Shown one piece after another: positions 1-7,667 of a stretch of 64,000 nucleotides of DNA. The notes beneath the pieces are model-generated. The model was given only the letters and a program-made list of their open reading frames with translations, ran no database searches and was not told the DNA's origin. How positions within the stretch are numbered: the stretch's first letter is position 1; every line of letters begins with the position of its first letter. A program made the translations under genes and the position numbers. Origin of the DNA: Calothrix sp. PCC 6303 (lineage in GTDB: Bacteria > Cyanobacteriota > Cyanobacteriia > Cyanobacteriales > Nostocaceae); the NCBI RefSeq assembly GCF_000317435.1, contig NC_019751.1, forward strand, positions 2,604,001 through 2,668,000, written 5' to 3'.

Positions 1-434
1 ACTAATAAAGTCGTAATTTGTCGCGTCCACCGAATACCATATTCACTAGGATGACGTGTCCCCACAATTCCCACCAACGGAACTTGTCCTAGATTTTCTT
101 CTAATGAAAATATTCCTCGATAGTACAAAATAGGCGGTGGACTGGCAGTTTCCAGTAACAAACGCGGGTACTCCACATCAGCAGGAGTCCATAAATTCGG
201 ATTTTGTTCTTGATGTTCAAGCCAAAAATTAGCTGGATTTCGGTAAGCAGTTCTCTCCTTCACTACCTTTTGAACTGTTTGTATCCCAAAACCATCAACC
301 TGTCCTAACTCTTGAACAGTGGCATTCCATGCAACCTCAAGCGAACCAAAATGTTGTTGCAAACGTTGTAGCAATACCGGACCAACACCAGAAATTTGCG
401 ACCAAACCAGCCAGTATGCACGTTCTTCAAACAA
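1..434 (-). CDS. dprA: DNA-processing protein DprA/Smf, N-terminal part (runs off window)
   Basis: Reading the minus strand from about 434 gives a DprA/Smf N-terminus: an EERAYWLVWSQISGVGP start, a helix-hairpin-helix-like stretch, then VGIVGTRHPSEYG, the start of the Rossmann-fold DNA-binding domain. DprA loads RecA on incoming single-stranded DNA during natural transformation. No ATG fits. An in-frame stop lies just upstream, and the best start is TTG at 432-434 behind a GGGTGGGAAG stretch. The C-terminal two thirds lie outside the window. It is a housekeeping gene and marks the chromosomal side of the tRNA junction. Confidence 0.85.
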   Translation of the reverse strand, partial: MFEERAYWLVWSQISGVGPVLLQRLQQHFGSLEVAWNATVQELGQVDGFGIQTVQKVVKERTAYRNPANFWLEHQEQNPNLWTPADVEYPRLLLETASPPPILYYRGIFSLEENLGQVPLVGIVGTRHPSEYGIRWTRQITTLL

Positions 435-576
435 CTTCCCACCCTCATGAATGCTGCTGTACTAATTATTCCCAAATTAGTACTTAAACTTGGTAAATCA
501 GATATTTTTCCGAGATAGTTGCAAAATTATGAAAGCTTTGCTATGTTGTTTAAGGAGAAAAAATTAATTACACCAA

Positions 577-649
<73 letters not shown>

Positions 650-657
650 TAACTCAC

Positions 658-692
658 AAAACCCTTGAAGCATACAGCTTTCAGGGGTTTTT
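658..692 (+). terminator. Terminator after tRNA-Phe
   Basis: AAAACCCTTGAAG and CTTTCAGGGGTTTTT form a stem with a short loop and a T run, starting 9 nt after the tRNA. It separates tRNA transcription from the integrase. Confidence 0.7.
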
Positions 693-871
693 AATTTCAA
701 CCAAAACCCCATTCCAGCCATTCTAGGGGTACAAATTTGGTGCAAGAATATGATGACGTTGGACATTTTTGGACATGTTTGGACTATTTATTGGGGTAAA
801 GTTGGGGTAAATCAGAGCGCGCTGATTTCAATGTTTTCAAGGTGCGGGAGTAACTTGCTAGCAGTTTCCCT

Positions 872-2050
872 GTGTCTTGGCTTGAATTTCAGGAGTCACC
901 TGTGAGTTCCCAACGCAAAGCCTCTAAGGGTACTGTTCAAATCAAAACCTCGAACGATCGCTTGCAATTAGTTTTCAGTTTTGGGGGTAAACGCCATTAC
1001 CTCTCAACTGGGTTTCCTGATACTAAAGCTAACCGCAAACTGGCTGAGATGAAGGCTAGACAAATTGAGTTGGATATTCTCTGCGACAATTTCGATGTCA
1101 CTTTGGGGAAATACAAATCACAATCAGAGCAAGTTGTCTTTACACCATCTGTTGAGAGTTATGCTTCTCTAACGGATTTGTGGGATAGTTACACCGAATA
1201 CAAGCGTTCGAGTTTATCTCCCAGCACTTTGGCGAAGGATTACCATAAAATTTATCGTTGTATTAACGTGCATTTGCCAGTAAAGACTTTGGATAAGGCG
1301 ATCGCAATCCGGGATTGGTTGATTGCCAATAAAAGCCCGTTATCTGCCAAAAAAATCTTGACTCAATTTTCAGCTTGTTGTAATTGGGCTGTGAAGTCTC
1401 AATTGATTGAGGATAATCCCTTTGAGGATATGGCAAGTGATATCAAAGTGCCGAAGGGTGATGCTGAGGAGACAGACATAAATCCGTTTAGTTTGGAGGA
1501 ACGCGATCGCATTATCGAAGCATTCAAAGAAAATCGTTATTACAAATACTACGCACCGTTAATTGAATTTCTTTTCATCACTGGTTGCCGACCATCAGAA
1601 GCTGTGGCTTTGCAGTGGAAGCATATTGTGTTGGACTTTACGATGATTCGGTTTGAGCAAGCGGTGGTGGTTTCCCAGTCGGGATTGACTTGTAAACCAG
1701 GTTTGAAGACGCAGAAGAAGCGAATTTTCCCGATTAATAATCGTTTGGCTGGATTGTTAAAATCCATCCAACCCATTGATGTGTCAAGTGAAGCAAAAGT
1801 ATTTCCATCACCTGAAGGTAAGTGGATAGATATGCATAACCTCAGTGGACGGGCTTGGAAGGTTGTGCTGGAAAGCCTTGATGGTGTTGAGTATAGGAAG
1901 CTTTACCAAACTCGGCATACATTTATTACGATGGCATTGAAGAATGGGGTGGATGTAAAAGATGTAGCCACGATGGTGGGTAATTCGCCGGAAATTATTT
2001 ACCGCCATTATGCGGGGCAAAGTCGAGAGCTTTTCTTGCCAGAGTTTTAG
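872..2050 (+). CDS. int: Tyrosine recombinase / ICE integrase
   Basis: A site-specific recombinase expected to integrate and excise the element at tRNA-Phe. The C-terminal catalytic domain shows box I arginine R240 (TGCRPSEA), a lysine-rich beta hairpin near 279-284, R348 in YQTRHTF and the nucleophile Y380 in YRHYAG. The usual first His of the HxxR box is Tyr345, and the position of the later conserved His is Asn371, so two non-nucleophile catalytic positions are substituted, as in some divergent integrases. Residues 1-200 hold the arm-binding and core-binding region. The start is GTG at 872; a GTG at 902 is an alternative. Length 392 aa is normal. It lies 220 bp from the tRNA and reads away from it. 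The excisionase candidate at 7039 is its likely partner. Confidence 0.9.
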   Translation: MSWLEFQESPVSSQRKASKGTVQIKTSNDRLQLVFSFGGKRHYLSTGFPDTKANRKLAEMKARQIELDILCDNFDVTLGKYKSQSEQVVFTPSVESYASLTDLWDSYTEYKRSSLSPSTLAKDYHKIYRCINVHLPVKTLDKAIAIRDWLIANKSPLSAKKILTQFSACCNWAVKSQLIEDNPFEDMASDIKVPKGDAEETDINPFSLEERDRIIEAFKENRYYKYYAPLIEFLFITGCRPSEAVALQWKHIVLDFTMIRFEQAVVVSQSGLTCKPGLKTQKKRIFPINNRLAGLLKSIQPIDVSSEAKVFPSPEGKWIDMHNLSGRAWKVVLESLDGVEYRKLYQTRHTFITMALKNGVDVKDVATMVGNSPEIIYRHYAGQSRELFLPEF

Positions 2051-2095
2051 GAGTTGGGGAGAGCGAAAGCCTGTAGAAGTTACTGACTTTTCCCG

Positions 2096-2824
2096 TCAGT
2101 CCGCTCCAGTAGTTGCTGGTAATGGGTCTGGAAAATAGCTTTCCAGATAGCTTAAGGCGAACCGTTTCGTTTCTGCCACCAGACGCTCCCGTAACCGTAT
2201 CTCTTGACTCAGAGATAGCCACAATAACATGCCGATAGCTTTTACCAACACAAAGGCGATCGCTTCGACATCCCCTTGGGATATCGCTTCATAATCCGCA
2301 GGCTCTAAGGTTGAATCACGTTGAGATAAGGATGTGACCAAATCCTGAATTAGTTGAGCATCGGCTGCCTCTTCGATTTCCTCCAATTCAGGTATCGTCC
2401 CCTGAACCTCCATGAAAATAGCGTGGTAGCCTGGATTATCAGTAAAAAATTGATCGGCTGTATCAATCAACTTTTCCACGTAAGTAGATAGGGGAAGTTT
2501 TGCCAACTCAACCCCATCGAAGGCTGCAAACTTTTGATGTAGCAGTTCCCCATAGCGCAAGGCTAAGGCTTTGAGAATGGCTGTCTTGTCTGGGAAAAAT
2601 TGGTAGAGCGAGCCAATCGGCACCTGAGCGCGTGTGGCGATCGCATTGGTCGTAGTTGCGGTGTAACCCTCAACAATAAACAATTCTTCTGCCACATCTA
2701 AAATTCTGCTCACCCGTTCCTGACTGCGGGCTTGACGTGGCTTGCGTCGCATTCCAGAAGAGCTTGATGAACTTTCTGCCATTGATTTAATCGCTACCTC
2801 AAAAAAAAGATGAATAATCCTCAC
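2096..2824 (-). CDS. TetR-family transcriptional regulator
   Basis: The N-terminal helix-turn-helix is typical of TetR: RILDVAEELFIVEGYTATT followed by AIATRAQVPIGSLYQFFPDK (about residues 40-88). The rest is an all-helical ligand domain with no recognisable effector pocket. Two starts are possible: GTG at 2824, preceded by AAGGT at good spacing, or ATG at 2782 (MAESSSS). It diverges from the small ORF and Coq4-like gene. Three ATATGAG/CTCATAT half-sites lie between them, which suggests autorepression and control of the divergent genes. Confidence 0.88.
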   Translation of the reverse strand: MRIIHLFFEVAIKSMAESSSSSSGMRRKPRQARSQERVSRILDVAEELFIVEGYTATTTNAIATRAQVPIGSLYQFFPDKTAILKALALRYGELLHQKFAAFDGVELAKLPLSTYVEKLIDTADQFFTDNPGYHAIFMEVQGTIPELEEIEEAADAQLIQDLVTSLSQRDSTLEPADYEAISQGDVEAIAFVLVKAIGMLLWLSLSQEIRLRERLVAETKRFALSYLESYFPDPLPATTGAD

Positions 2825-2851
2825 ATTTACCTTGACTAAACATGAGAGATG

Positions 2852-2884
2852 CTCATATTATTGAAATATGAGTAACACTCATAT
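2852..2884. promoter_or_regulatory. Overlapping palindromes, candidate TetR operator
   Basis: Three half-sites in a row: CTCATAT (2852-2858), ATATGAG (2866-2872) and CTCATAT (2878-2884). They form two inverted repeats, with 7- and 5-bp spacers, sharing the central half-site. They sit in the divergent region next to the TetR gene. The operator role is inferred from position and symmetry. Confidence 0.6.
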
Positions 2885-2915
2885 ATTAATCTAATTTGTC
2901 CCAGAGAATCTCGCT

Positions 2916-3026
2916 ATGAGCCAAAATCCCCTGAGTTTGACTCACCAACAAATCCGCTATTTAAATGCCATTAGCAAGATTAATTTTGTGGCGTTGTATG
3001 GAGTGCTGAATGATTTGCTTTGGTAG
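2916..3026 (+). CDS. Small ORF, 36 aa, between TetR and Coq4-like genes
   Basis: ATG-started ORF encoding a 36-residue peptide beginning MSQNPLSLTHQQIRYLN and ending in NDLLW. It lies 32 bp after the candidate operator and 55 bp before the Coq4-like start, in the same direction. No domain is recognised. It could be a genuine small protein cotranscribed with the downstream gene, or the remnant of a longer gene. Confidence 0.3.
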   Translation: MSQNPLSLTHQQIRYLNAISKINFVALYGVLNDLLW

Positions 3027-3081
3027 CAACGTTAGCTGTACTTGATTGGTTCAACAAATGATTTTTTGGAGGTATTTTACG

Positions 3082-3825
3082 ATGCAAGTTAAGCCCAATC
3101 TATCTGCTAACCTTGACGTTCAACGGCAGATACAATATCCAGTCAGCAATGGTTTCAAGTCATTTTTTGCAAGACTGACCATTTTTAAGTCATTCGTTTC
3201 GATGTTGTTAGGGGACAATAGTCTGCAAACGGTAGGCGACATGGTGGATGGGTTATTACAAACCCCTGCCTACGATTTGACTGCCCAACACTTAAAACAA
3301 TATCCTGCTTGTGCAGCGTTGATATGCGATCGCTATATTCCCCCAGCCCATGATCTTGAAGCATTACTCACTTATCCCCAAGATTCCTTGGGCTGCATCT
3401 ATGCAGCCACAATGAAGAAAGCAGGTTTTGACCCTAATCTCCATGCGGGAATGGCGGCAGAATCCGATGCCCACTATGTCGAACTACGACTAAGCCAAAC
3501 CCACGATATCTGGCATATCGTCACTGGATTTGACACATCACCAATCGGTGAGATAGGTTTGCAAGCGTTTCATTTGCCTCAGTTTCCCTATCCTCTGGCG
3601 ACAATGTTGGTAGCAAATAGTTTGATTTCCAGTACATTGTTTGCACCGCAAGAGTTACCCCAATTATTGATGTCAATAACCCAAGGATTTCAGATGGGCA
3701 AAAGTGCTAAATCATTATTTGCTCAGAAGTGGGAAGAGGGTTGGGAAAAGCCCCTGACCCAATGGCAGACAGAGTTGAATATTCAGCCGATTCGGAATTC
3801 GGCAGATGAGTCAGTAGGTAGGTAA
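3082..3825 (+). CDS. Coq4-like family protein
   Basis: The hallmark is a Coq4-type metal-binding motif, H141-D-x-x-H145 ... E157 (QTHDIWHIVTGF then GEIGL), within a mostly helical protein. Coq4 family members act in ubiquinone biosynthesis or scaffold that complex. Cyanobacteria make plastoquinone, not ubiquinone, so the role here is uncertain and may involve a tailoring reaction on a quinone or polyketide-like substrate. The start ATG 3082 is chosen because GGAGGT sits 9 nt upstream; a longer frame begins at GTG 3046. About 247 aa, normal for the family. Probably controlled by the divergent TetR. Confidence 0.75.
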   Translation: MQVKPNLSANLDVQRQIQYPVSNGFKSFFARLTIFKSFVSMLLGDNSLQTVGDMVDGLLQTPAYDLTAQHLKQYPACAALICDRYIPPAHDLEALLTYPQDSLGCIYAATMKKAGFDPNLHAGMAAESDAHYVELRLSQTHDIWHIVTGFDTSPIGEIGLQAFHLPQFPYPLATMLVANSLISSTLFAPQELPQLLMSITQGFQMGKSAKSLFAQKWEEGWEKPLTQWQTELNIQPIRNSADESVGR

Positions 3826-4234
3826 AACCTCATCACTTGATCATCCAATCACCCATAAACTTAACAGAACAATGCTTTGCTCCCCTTTGCAACTGCCGAA
3901 CTTTCGTTAATGCAAGGTCGTATGATGAGTATTTACAAAAACCTTTAACTTGGTAGTGATTCTAAAGGTTTGAAAGCTGAACGATTTAATCAGGGTTACA
4001 GGTTATGATTCAAATGTACTTTCGTCCTGACTTTGCGCGATTGGATAAAAGTAGACAGGATGTTAGTTTAAGGGAAATTTAGGTAAATCGCTAAAATTAT
4101 TGCGGTGTATAGATTTTTCGTTTTGAGGCAATATCTCTGAACTCAAAAAAAATGAGCGAACCGGGAGTATATTTATTCACTCTGGACACTTATCCCACAA
4201 CTGCGATGGTCAAAGACCACTCCTACGGAGTATC
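3826..4234. other. Non-coding stretch after the Coq4-like gene
   Basis: No coding region is supported. At 4160-4195 there is a short degenerate copy (TGGACACTTATCCCACAACT) of the sequence repeated on both sides of the GNAT pseudogene. The remainder has no recognisable feature. Confidence 0.5.
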
Positions 4235-4322
4235 GCACCCTTATATTCCCAGAGGTGGCAACCAAAAACAAAACAATTACTATATTTATTGACCCTGGAC
4301 ACCTACCCCACAACTTTTTAAG
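4235..4322. repeat. Direct repeat copy 1 (3' side of GNAT pseudogene)
   Basis: About 88 bp sharing most positions, with small gaps, with 5071-5158: CGCACCCTTA-TATTCCCA, CAATTACTATATTTATT and CTGGACACCTACCCCACAAC blocks occur in the same order. Its right part encodes the last residues of the GNAT reading frame (SCGVGVQ). Its partner sits just upstream of the GNAT start, so the gene is bracketed. Confidence 0.7.
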
Positions 4323-5008
4323 CATTTGGTTAAAATCTCATCCTGTCCATCTTGGGGTTTGACAAATTCCGTACACCTGCTTCCGTTTATCCCTAATTCC
4401 CAGTCGTCCCAGATAGTAGCCTTATAGCAACGTGCAAAACCACTGGGTGTTGTTTCCCAATCAACGTCTTTCCAGTATTGCATCCCGATTCGTTGAAGAA
4501 TCCGTTCTGATGCAGTATTTAATGGATCGACTGCCGCAACAATTGGATTGAAACGAAGTTCCTTTAACCCATGTAACAGTAATAACTGGGCACTCTCCGT
4601 TGCATACCCCTTTCCCCAATAGTCTCGACAAAGACGATAGCCCAATTCTATCTCAGCTAAACGTGGGCAGCGTCGCAGAAATACAAAACCAAGCTTTTCC
4701 CCCTGATGAGTTTCAATTCCCATCCAACCCCAACCTTGAGACTTAAATCGATCTTGCAGTGTCCGAACTATCTCTTTTAACTGGTTTTGAGATGTCTCTG
4801 TACCGCCGACAAATCGCATAGTTTCAAAATCTTGATTCATTCGATCCATCAAATCAAAATCAGCCTCAGATAAGTAGTTAAACAAAATTAATTACACAAT
4901 ATTAAGGCGTGAAACCCTTGTCCAGACTAGATTGTTGCGTGTAAATAATTCTGCGTGATTACTTATGGGACGAAGAATAATTCGACTTCCACGCAACATG
5001 CTTGACAT
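4286..5008 (-). pseudogene. GNAT N-acetyltransferase interrupted by a MITE
   Basis: A RimJ/RimL-type GNAT protein: GFVFLRR, ELGYRLCRDYWGKGYATES (acetyl-CoA binding) and NPIVAAVDPLNTASERILQRIGM are all intact. The N-terminus (MSSMLRGSRIILRPI, start ATG 5006-5008 behind GGAAA) is separated from SEADFDLMDRMNQ by 93 bp of a MITE at 4871-4965. The insert is a multiple of three but carries an in-frame TAA. Removing one TA copy plus the element fuses ILRPI to SEADFD exactly, giving a normal 209-residue protein. A shorter protein could still start at TTG 4883-4885 but would lack the first beta strand. The substrate is unknown; many relatives acetylate ribosomal proteins, antibiotics or small amines. 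Confidence 0.85.
4871..4965 (-). mobile_element. 95-bp MITE copy A (with TA duplication)
   Basis: This 95-bp unit is about 90% identical to the unit at 51417-51511 in the opposite orientation. Its ends are imperfect 27-bp inverted repeats (TAAGTAATCACGCAG... and TAAGTAGTTAAACAA...), about 21 of 27 matching and both reaching TTACAC. The outermost TA on each side reads as a target-site duplication, as made by Tc1/mariner-IS630-type transposases. It codes for nothing and disrupts the GNAT gene. The mobilising transposase is not in the window. Confidence 0.85.
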
Positions 5009-5070
5009 AGTTGAGTTTTCCGAGCGCGATACTGGTTTTATTATAGTCCTGCGATCGCTTGCGACTCCCC

Positions 5071-5158
5071 GCACCCTTAATATTCCCAACAGTGGCAATC
5101 AAAGTAAATCAATTACTATATTTATTTATCCTGGACACCTATCCCACAACTTTTTAAC
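5071..5158. repeat. Direct repeat copy 2 (5' side of GNAT pseudogene)
   Basis: Matches 4235-4322 in the same order (CGCACCCTTAATATTCCCA, CAATTACTATATTTATT, CTGGACACCTATCCCACAAC). On the minus strand it reads LKSCGIGVQDK-stop, nearly the C-terminus of the GNAT frame. It may be the tail of a lost GNAT paralogue or a dispersed repeat captured as a gene end. Confidence 0.65.
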
Positions 5159-5222
5159 CATACTGGCTAGTCATCGAGGAAATCAGAAAAATGTTACATG
5201 TCGCTAAAATAAGTTATCAGTA

Positions 5223-5705
5223 TTGCTTCCTTTCAATATCTACATGAATAGTAAATTTAGTTGTATTGCTTTTTGCCTATGTTTACCGACTATTTTATCC
5301 TGCTCTCTGTTGATAGCCAGCAAACCAAGCAACAGCCAAATCCCCAAGGAAGCTTCTATGGTGGAACTGAAAATAGTCAGGAATCGTGAAGATTTGGCTA
5401 GTTTGAATGGCAAAAAAGTCAAACTTGTCGGATATTACACATCACAATCTAGTAAACCCACAGTTACAGGAAATCCAGATTTTAAAGGTGTTTATATCAA
5501 ATCTCAAATTGTGCTGGAGGATGGTACAGTCGTACATATTTTCCCATCCTGGAACAAGCAATCATTGCGATCGCCCTTGGAAATGCAAAAGTATAAGGGT
5601 AAAATTGTCCAAGGGATAGGAGTGGTTGAATTTGAAGTTGCTTCTAGCATTAATTCCCAAACACGGGAGTCTTTCATTAATTTGGAAGAATTCAAAGATA
5701 ATTAA
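5223..5705 (+). CDS. Hypothetical exported protein, possible lipoprotein
   Basis: The N-terminus has a hydrophobic segment ending in PTILSCS, compatible with a lipobox (I-L-S-C) or a signal peptide. The soluble part, about 110 aa, contains KVKLVGYYTSQ, GVYIKSQIVLEDGTVVHIFPSWNKQSL and GKIVQGIGVVEFE. This looks like a small beta-rich OB-like fold, but no family is recognised with confidence. TTG 5223 or ATG 5244 are possible starts and neither has a clear ribosome binding site. It stands alone, 48 bp before the AlkD-like gene. Confidence 0.55.
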   Translation: MLPFNIYMNSKFSCIAFCLCLPTILSCSLLIASKPSNSQIPKEASMVELKIVRNREDLASLNGKKVKLVGYYTSQSSKPTVTGNPDFKGVYIKSQIVLEDGTVVHIFPSWNKQSLRSPLEMQKYKGKIVQGIGVVEFEVASSINSQTRESFINLEEFKDN

Positions 5706-5752
5706 AACAAAGGCAATCGCACTGCTTAGGATATCTCTAGAATAAAACGGTA

Positions 5753-6559
5753 ATGGCACAATACCTGATTACCCAACTCCAAGAACAATTAGCCCAAGCG
5801 GGTGATAGTAAAACTAAGGAATGGTGGGAAGCTTATCTCAAGCACTCACTACCTTTTCGCGGATTGAAATTACCCCAAGTCAGAGCAATATTACATTCCT
5901 GGGCAAAAACCGCTAATTTTTCCAGCCAACCAGTAACTCAACAATTTGAAACTGCTATTGTTCTAATTCAAGAATCTTGGGGAGAGGATAAATTAGCGGG
6001 AATTCTCTTACTGCAAGAATTTTTGCTCAAACACCGCTTGATTAATTGGGAATCGGATTTACCAAAATTCGCCACCTTGTTCGATGAAGCTTATATTAAA
6101 GAGTGGAATACCTGCGATTGGTTTTGTGTCAAAGTTCTCAATCCCCTCATCAAACAACAAGGAAAATCCTGTGCAGAAGCGATAATGCAATGGTGTGAAG
6201 CTGAAAATTTATGGCGTAAACGAGCATCAGTTGTCAGTTTCGTCAATATTGCCAAACATGGAGAAAGTAATTTTCCTGGTTTTACCCAAATGTTGCTCCA
6301 TAGCTGTGGAGTAGTAGTTCAATCTTCAGAAAGGTTCGCGCAAACTGGTACGGGATGGGCTTTACGGGAATTGAGTTTGAGCGATAGGAATTTAGTCATT
6401 GACTTTATCAAAACCAATAGCACCTATTTTTCCAGTGAAGGATTGCGCTATGGGATGGAAAAATTTCCACCCGATTTACAGCAGCAACTCAAACAATATC
6501 GGCAGGAAAAATTAAAATCTAAGAATAATCCGAAATCAAGCATCCTATGTCTTCCCTAG
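5753..6559 (+). CDS. AlkD-like DNA alkylation repair protein
   Basis: An all-helical HEAT-repeat protein of the DNA_alkylation family. AlkD removes N3- and N7-alkylated purines without flipping the base. The key residues are recognisable: W118 and D122 in EWNTCDWF match the Trp-Asp pair of the catalytic cleft, RKRA (about 155-158) holds the arginine and W202 in GTGWALREL the second cleft tryptophan. Length 268 aa fits. Its last 13 nt overlap the next gene, so the two are probably translated together. Confidence 0.85.
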   Translation: MAQYLITQLQEQLAQAGDSKTKEWWEAYLKHSLPFRGLKLPQVRAILHSWAKTANFSSQPVTQQFETAIVLIQESWGEDKLAGILLLQEFLLKHRLINWESDLPKFATLFDEAYIKEWNTCDWFCVKVLNPLIKQQGKSCAEAIMQWCEAENLWRKRASVVSFVNIAKHGESNFPGFTQMLLHSCGVVVQSSERFAQTGTGWALRELSLSDRNLVIDFIKTNSTYFSSEGLRYGMEKFPPDLQQQLKQYRQEKLKSKNNPKSSILCLP

Positions 6560-7002
6560 CACAAATTGAAGCATTTCTCCCTGTTTCCTCTACTATTACC
6601 ACCTCCGGACAGCCAACCACAGAACAGTTCGCAGATATCGCATCAGCGGGTTACAACTTAATTATCAACCTAGCGACCCCCGCATCAACTAACTGGAATC
6701 CCGAAGAAAGTGCGATTGTTGAAAACTTGGGAATGGAATATATCGGTATTCCCATCGACTGGGATAATCCTACCCTCAGCGATTTTGATGAACTTGCTAT
6801 AAAACTTGATGAAAATCCAGAGCGAAAAATCTGGGTACATTGTGCCAAAAATATGCGTGTCTCGGCAATGATGTACCTCTACCATCGACTTCGCAAAGGT
6901 TATACAGAAATTTCAGCCCGTGGCTATCTCGAACAGATTTGGCAACCGAATCAAATTTGGCAGAATTTTATCGACGCAACAATAGAACTGTATGAAGAGT
7001 GA
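6547..7002 (+). CDS. Cys-based phosphatase of the BLH/DUF442 family
   Basis: A 151-aa protein with the dual-specificity phosphatase P-loop HC99AKNMR104VS. C99 would be the nucleophile and R104 binds phosphate; an acid such as D72 in PIDWDNP may serve as general acid. The N-terminal TSGQPTTEQF is typical of the beta-lactamase-hydrolase-like phosphatase family. The physiological substrate is unknown. It overlaps the AlkD-like gene. Confidence 0.8.
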   Translation: MSSLAQIEAFLPVSSTITTSGQPTTEQFADIASAGYNLIINLATPASTNWNPEESAIVENLGMEYIGIPIDWDNPTLSDFDELAIKLDENPERKIWVHCAKNMRVSAMMYLYHRLRKGYTEISARGYLEQIWQPNQIWQNFIDATIELYEE

Positions 7003-7038
7003 TTTAGATAACATTATCAAGTCTGTCTCTACAACTTT

Positions 7039-7299
7039 CTAACTTCTTCGATTGGTACGTTTTTGATTACTAGCCAAACCAGCATGATATAAATCGATCG
7101 CCCGATAGTGAGCAATTGGGTCTTGACGATTATGCAACCAATCTTGAATAAGTTCTAAATTATAGCGAATACATCGGCTATTCAATTTTACCCAATGGGT
7201 TCCTTCAATCCATGTCCCATCTAAACGATATTTTTTAAGAGTGGAAAAACTCATATTTAATATCTCTGATGCTTGCTGTTTTGTTGCTAACTGAAACAT
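7039..7299 (-). CDS. Excisionase-like helix-turn-helix protein
   Basis: An 86-aa basic protein. The N-terminal winged-helix segment LATKQQASEILNMSFSTLKKY followed by GTHWVKLNSRCIRYNLELIQDWL is the layout of AlpA/Xis-type excisionase domains, in which a helix-turn-helix is followed by a beta wing. With an integrase in the same element, it is the best candidate for the recombination directionality factor; that is inference. It diverges from the transfer operon, and the two operator-like palindromes at 7504-7545 lie between them. Confidence 0.7.
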   Translation of the reverse strand: MFQLATKQQASEILNMSFSTLKKYRLDGTWIEGTHWVKLNSRCIRYNLELIQDWLHNRQDPIAHYRAIDLYHAGLASNQKRTNRRS

Positions 7300-7503
7300 C
7301 GGTGTAACCTCGATTTTTTTAATTTATAGAATATTTATCAATTTATTAAACTCAAGTTAGTTTTCAAAAGTTATACAGAATTATCTATTTCTCAACAATT
7401 ATTGTACAGAAAAACAAAATCAAGTTGATTCAATATTTCTACAGAATCTATTGAGCTACAAGCATTAATACACAATACCTTCAGCCATGTAATTACCAAA
7501 CCT

Positions 7504-7545
7504 CTATCACTATAGTGATAGTTTGTTTTATCACTATAGTAATAA
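7504..7545. promoter_or_regulatory. Tandem operator-like palindromes before the transfer operon
   Basis: CTATCACTATAGTGATAG (7504-7521) is an 18-bp perfect palindrome. TTATCACTATAGTAATAA (7528-7545) repeats it 24 bp further on with one mismatched pair. The core TATCACTAT recurs upstream of four other operons in the window. The position between the Xis-like gene and the first transfer gene fits a switch controlling both. The rest of 7300-7667 is AT-rich with no gene. Confidence 0.7.
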
Positions 7546-7667
7546 ACATCTTTACGTCAAAAGGTAAGTATTGACTAACTAAATTTGAACGAAAATGACG
7601 TTAATAGCTCATAAATATCATCCTCAGAGCAGAGGAAACTAGTCTATCCGCAATGCAAGGAGTGTGA

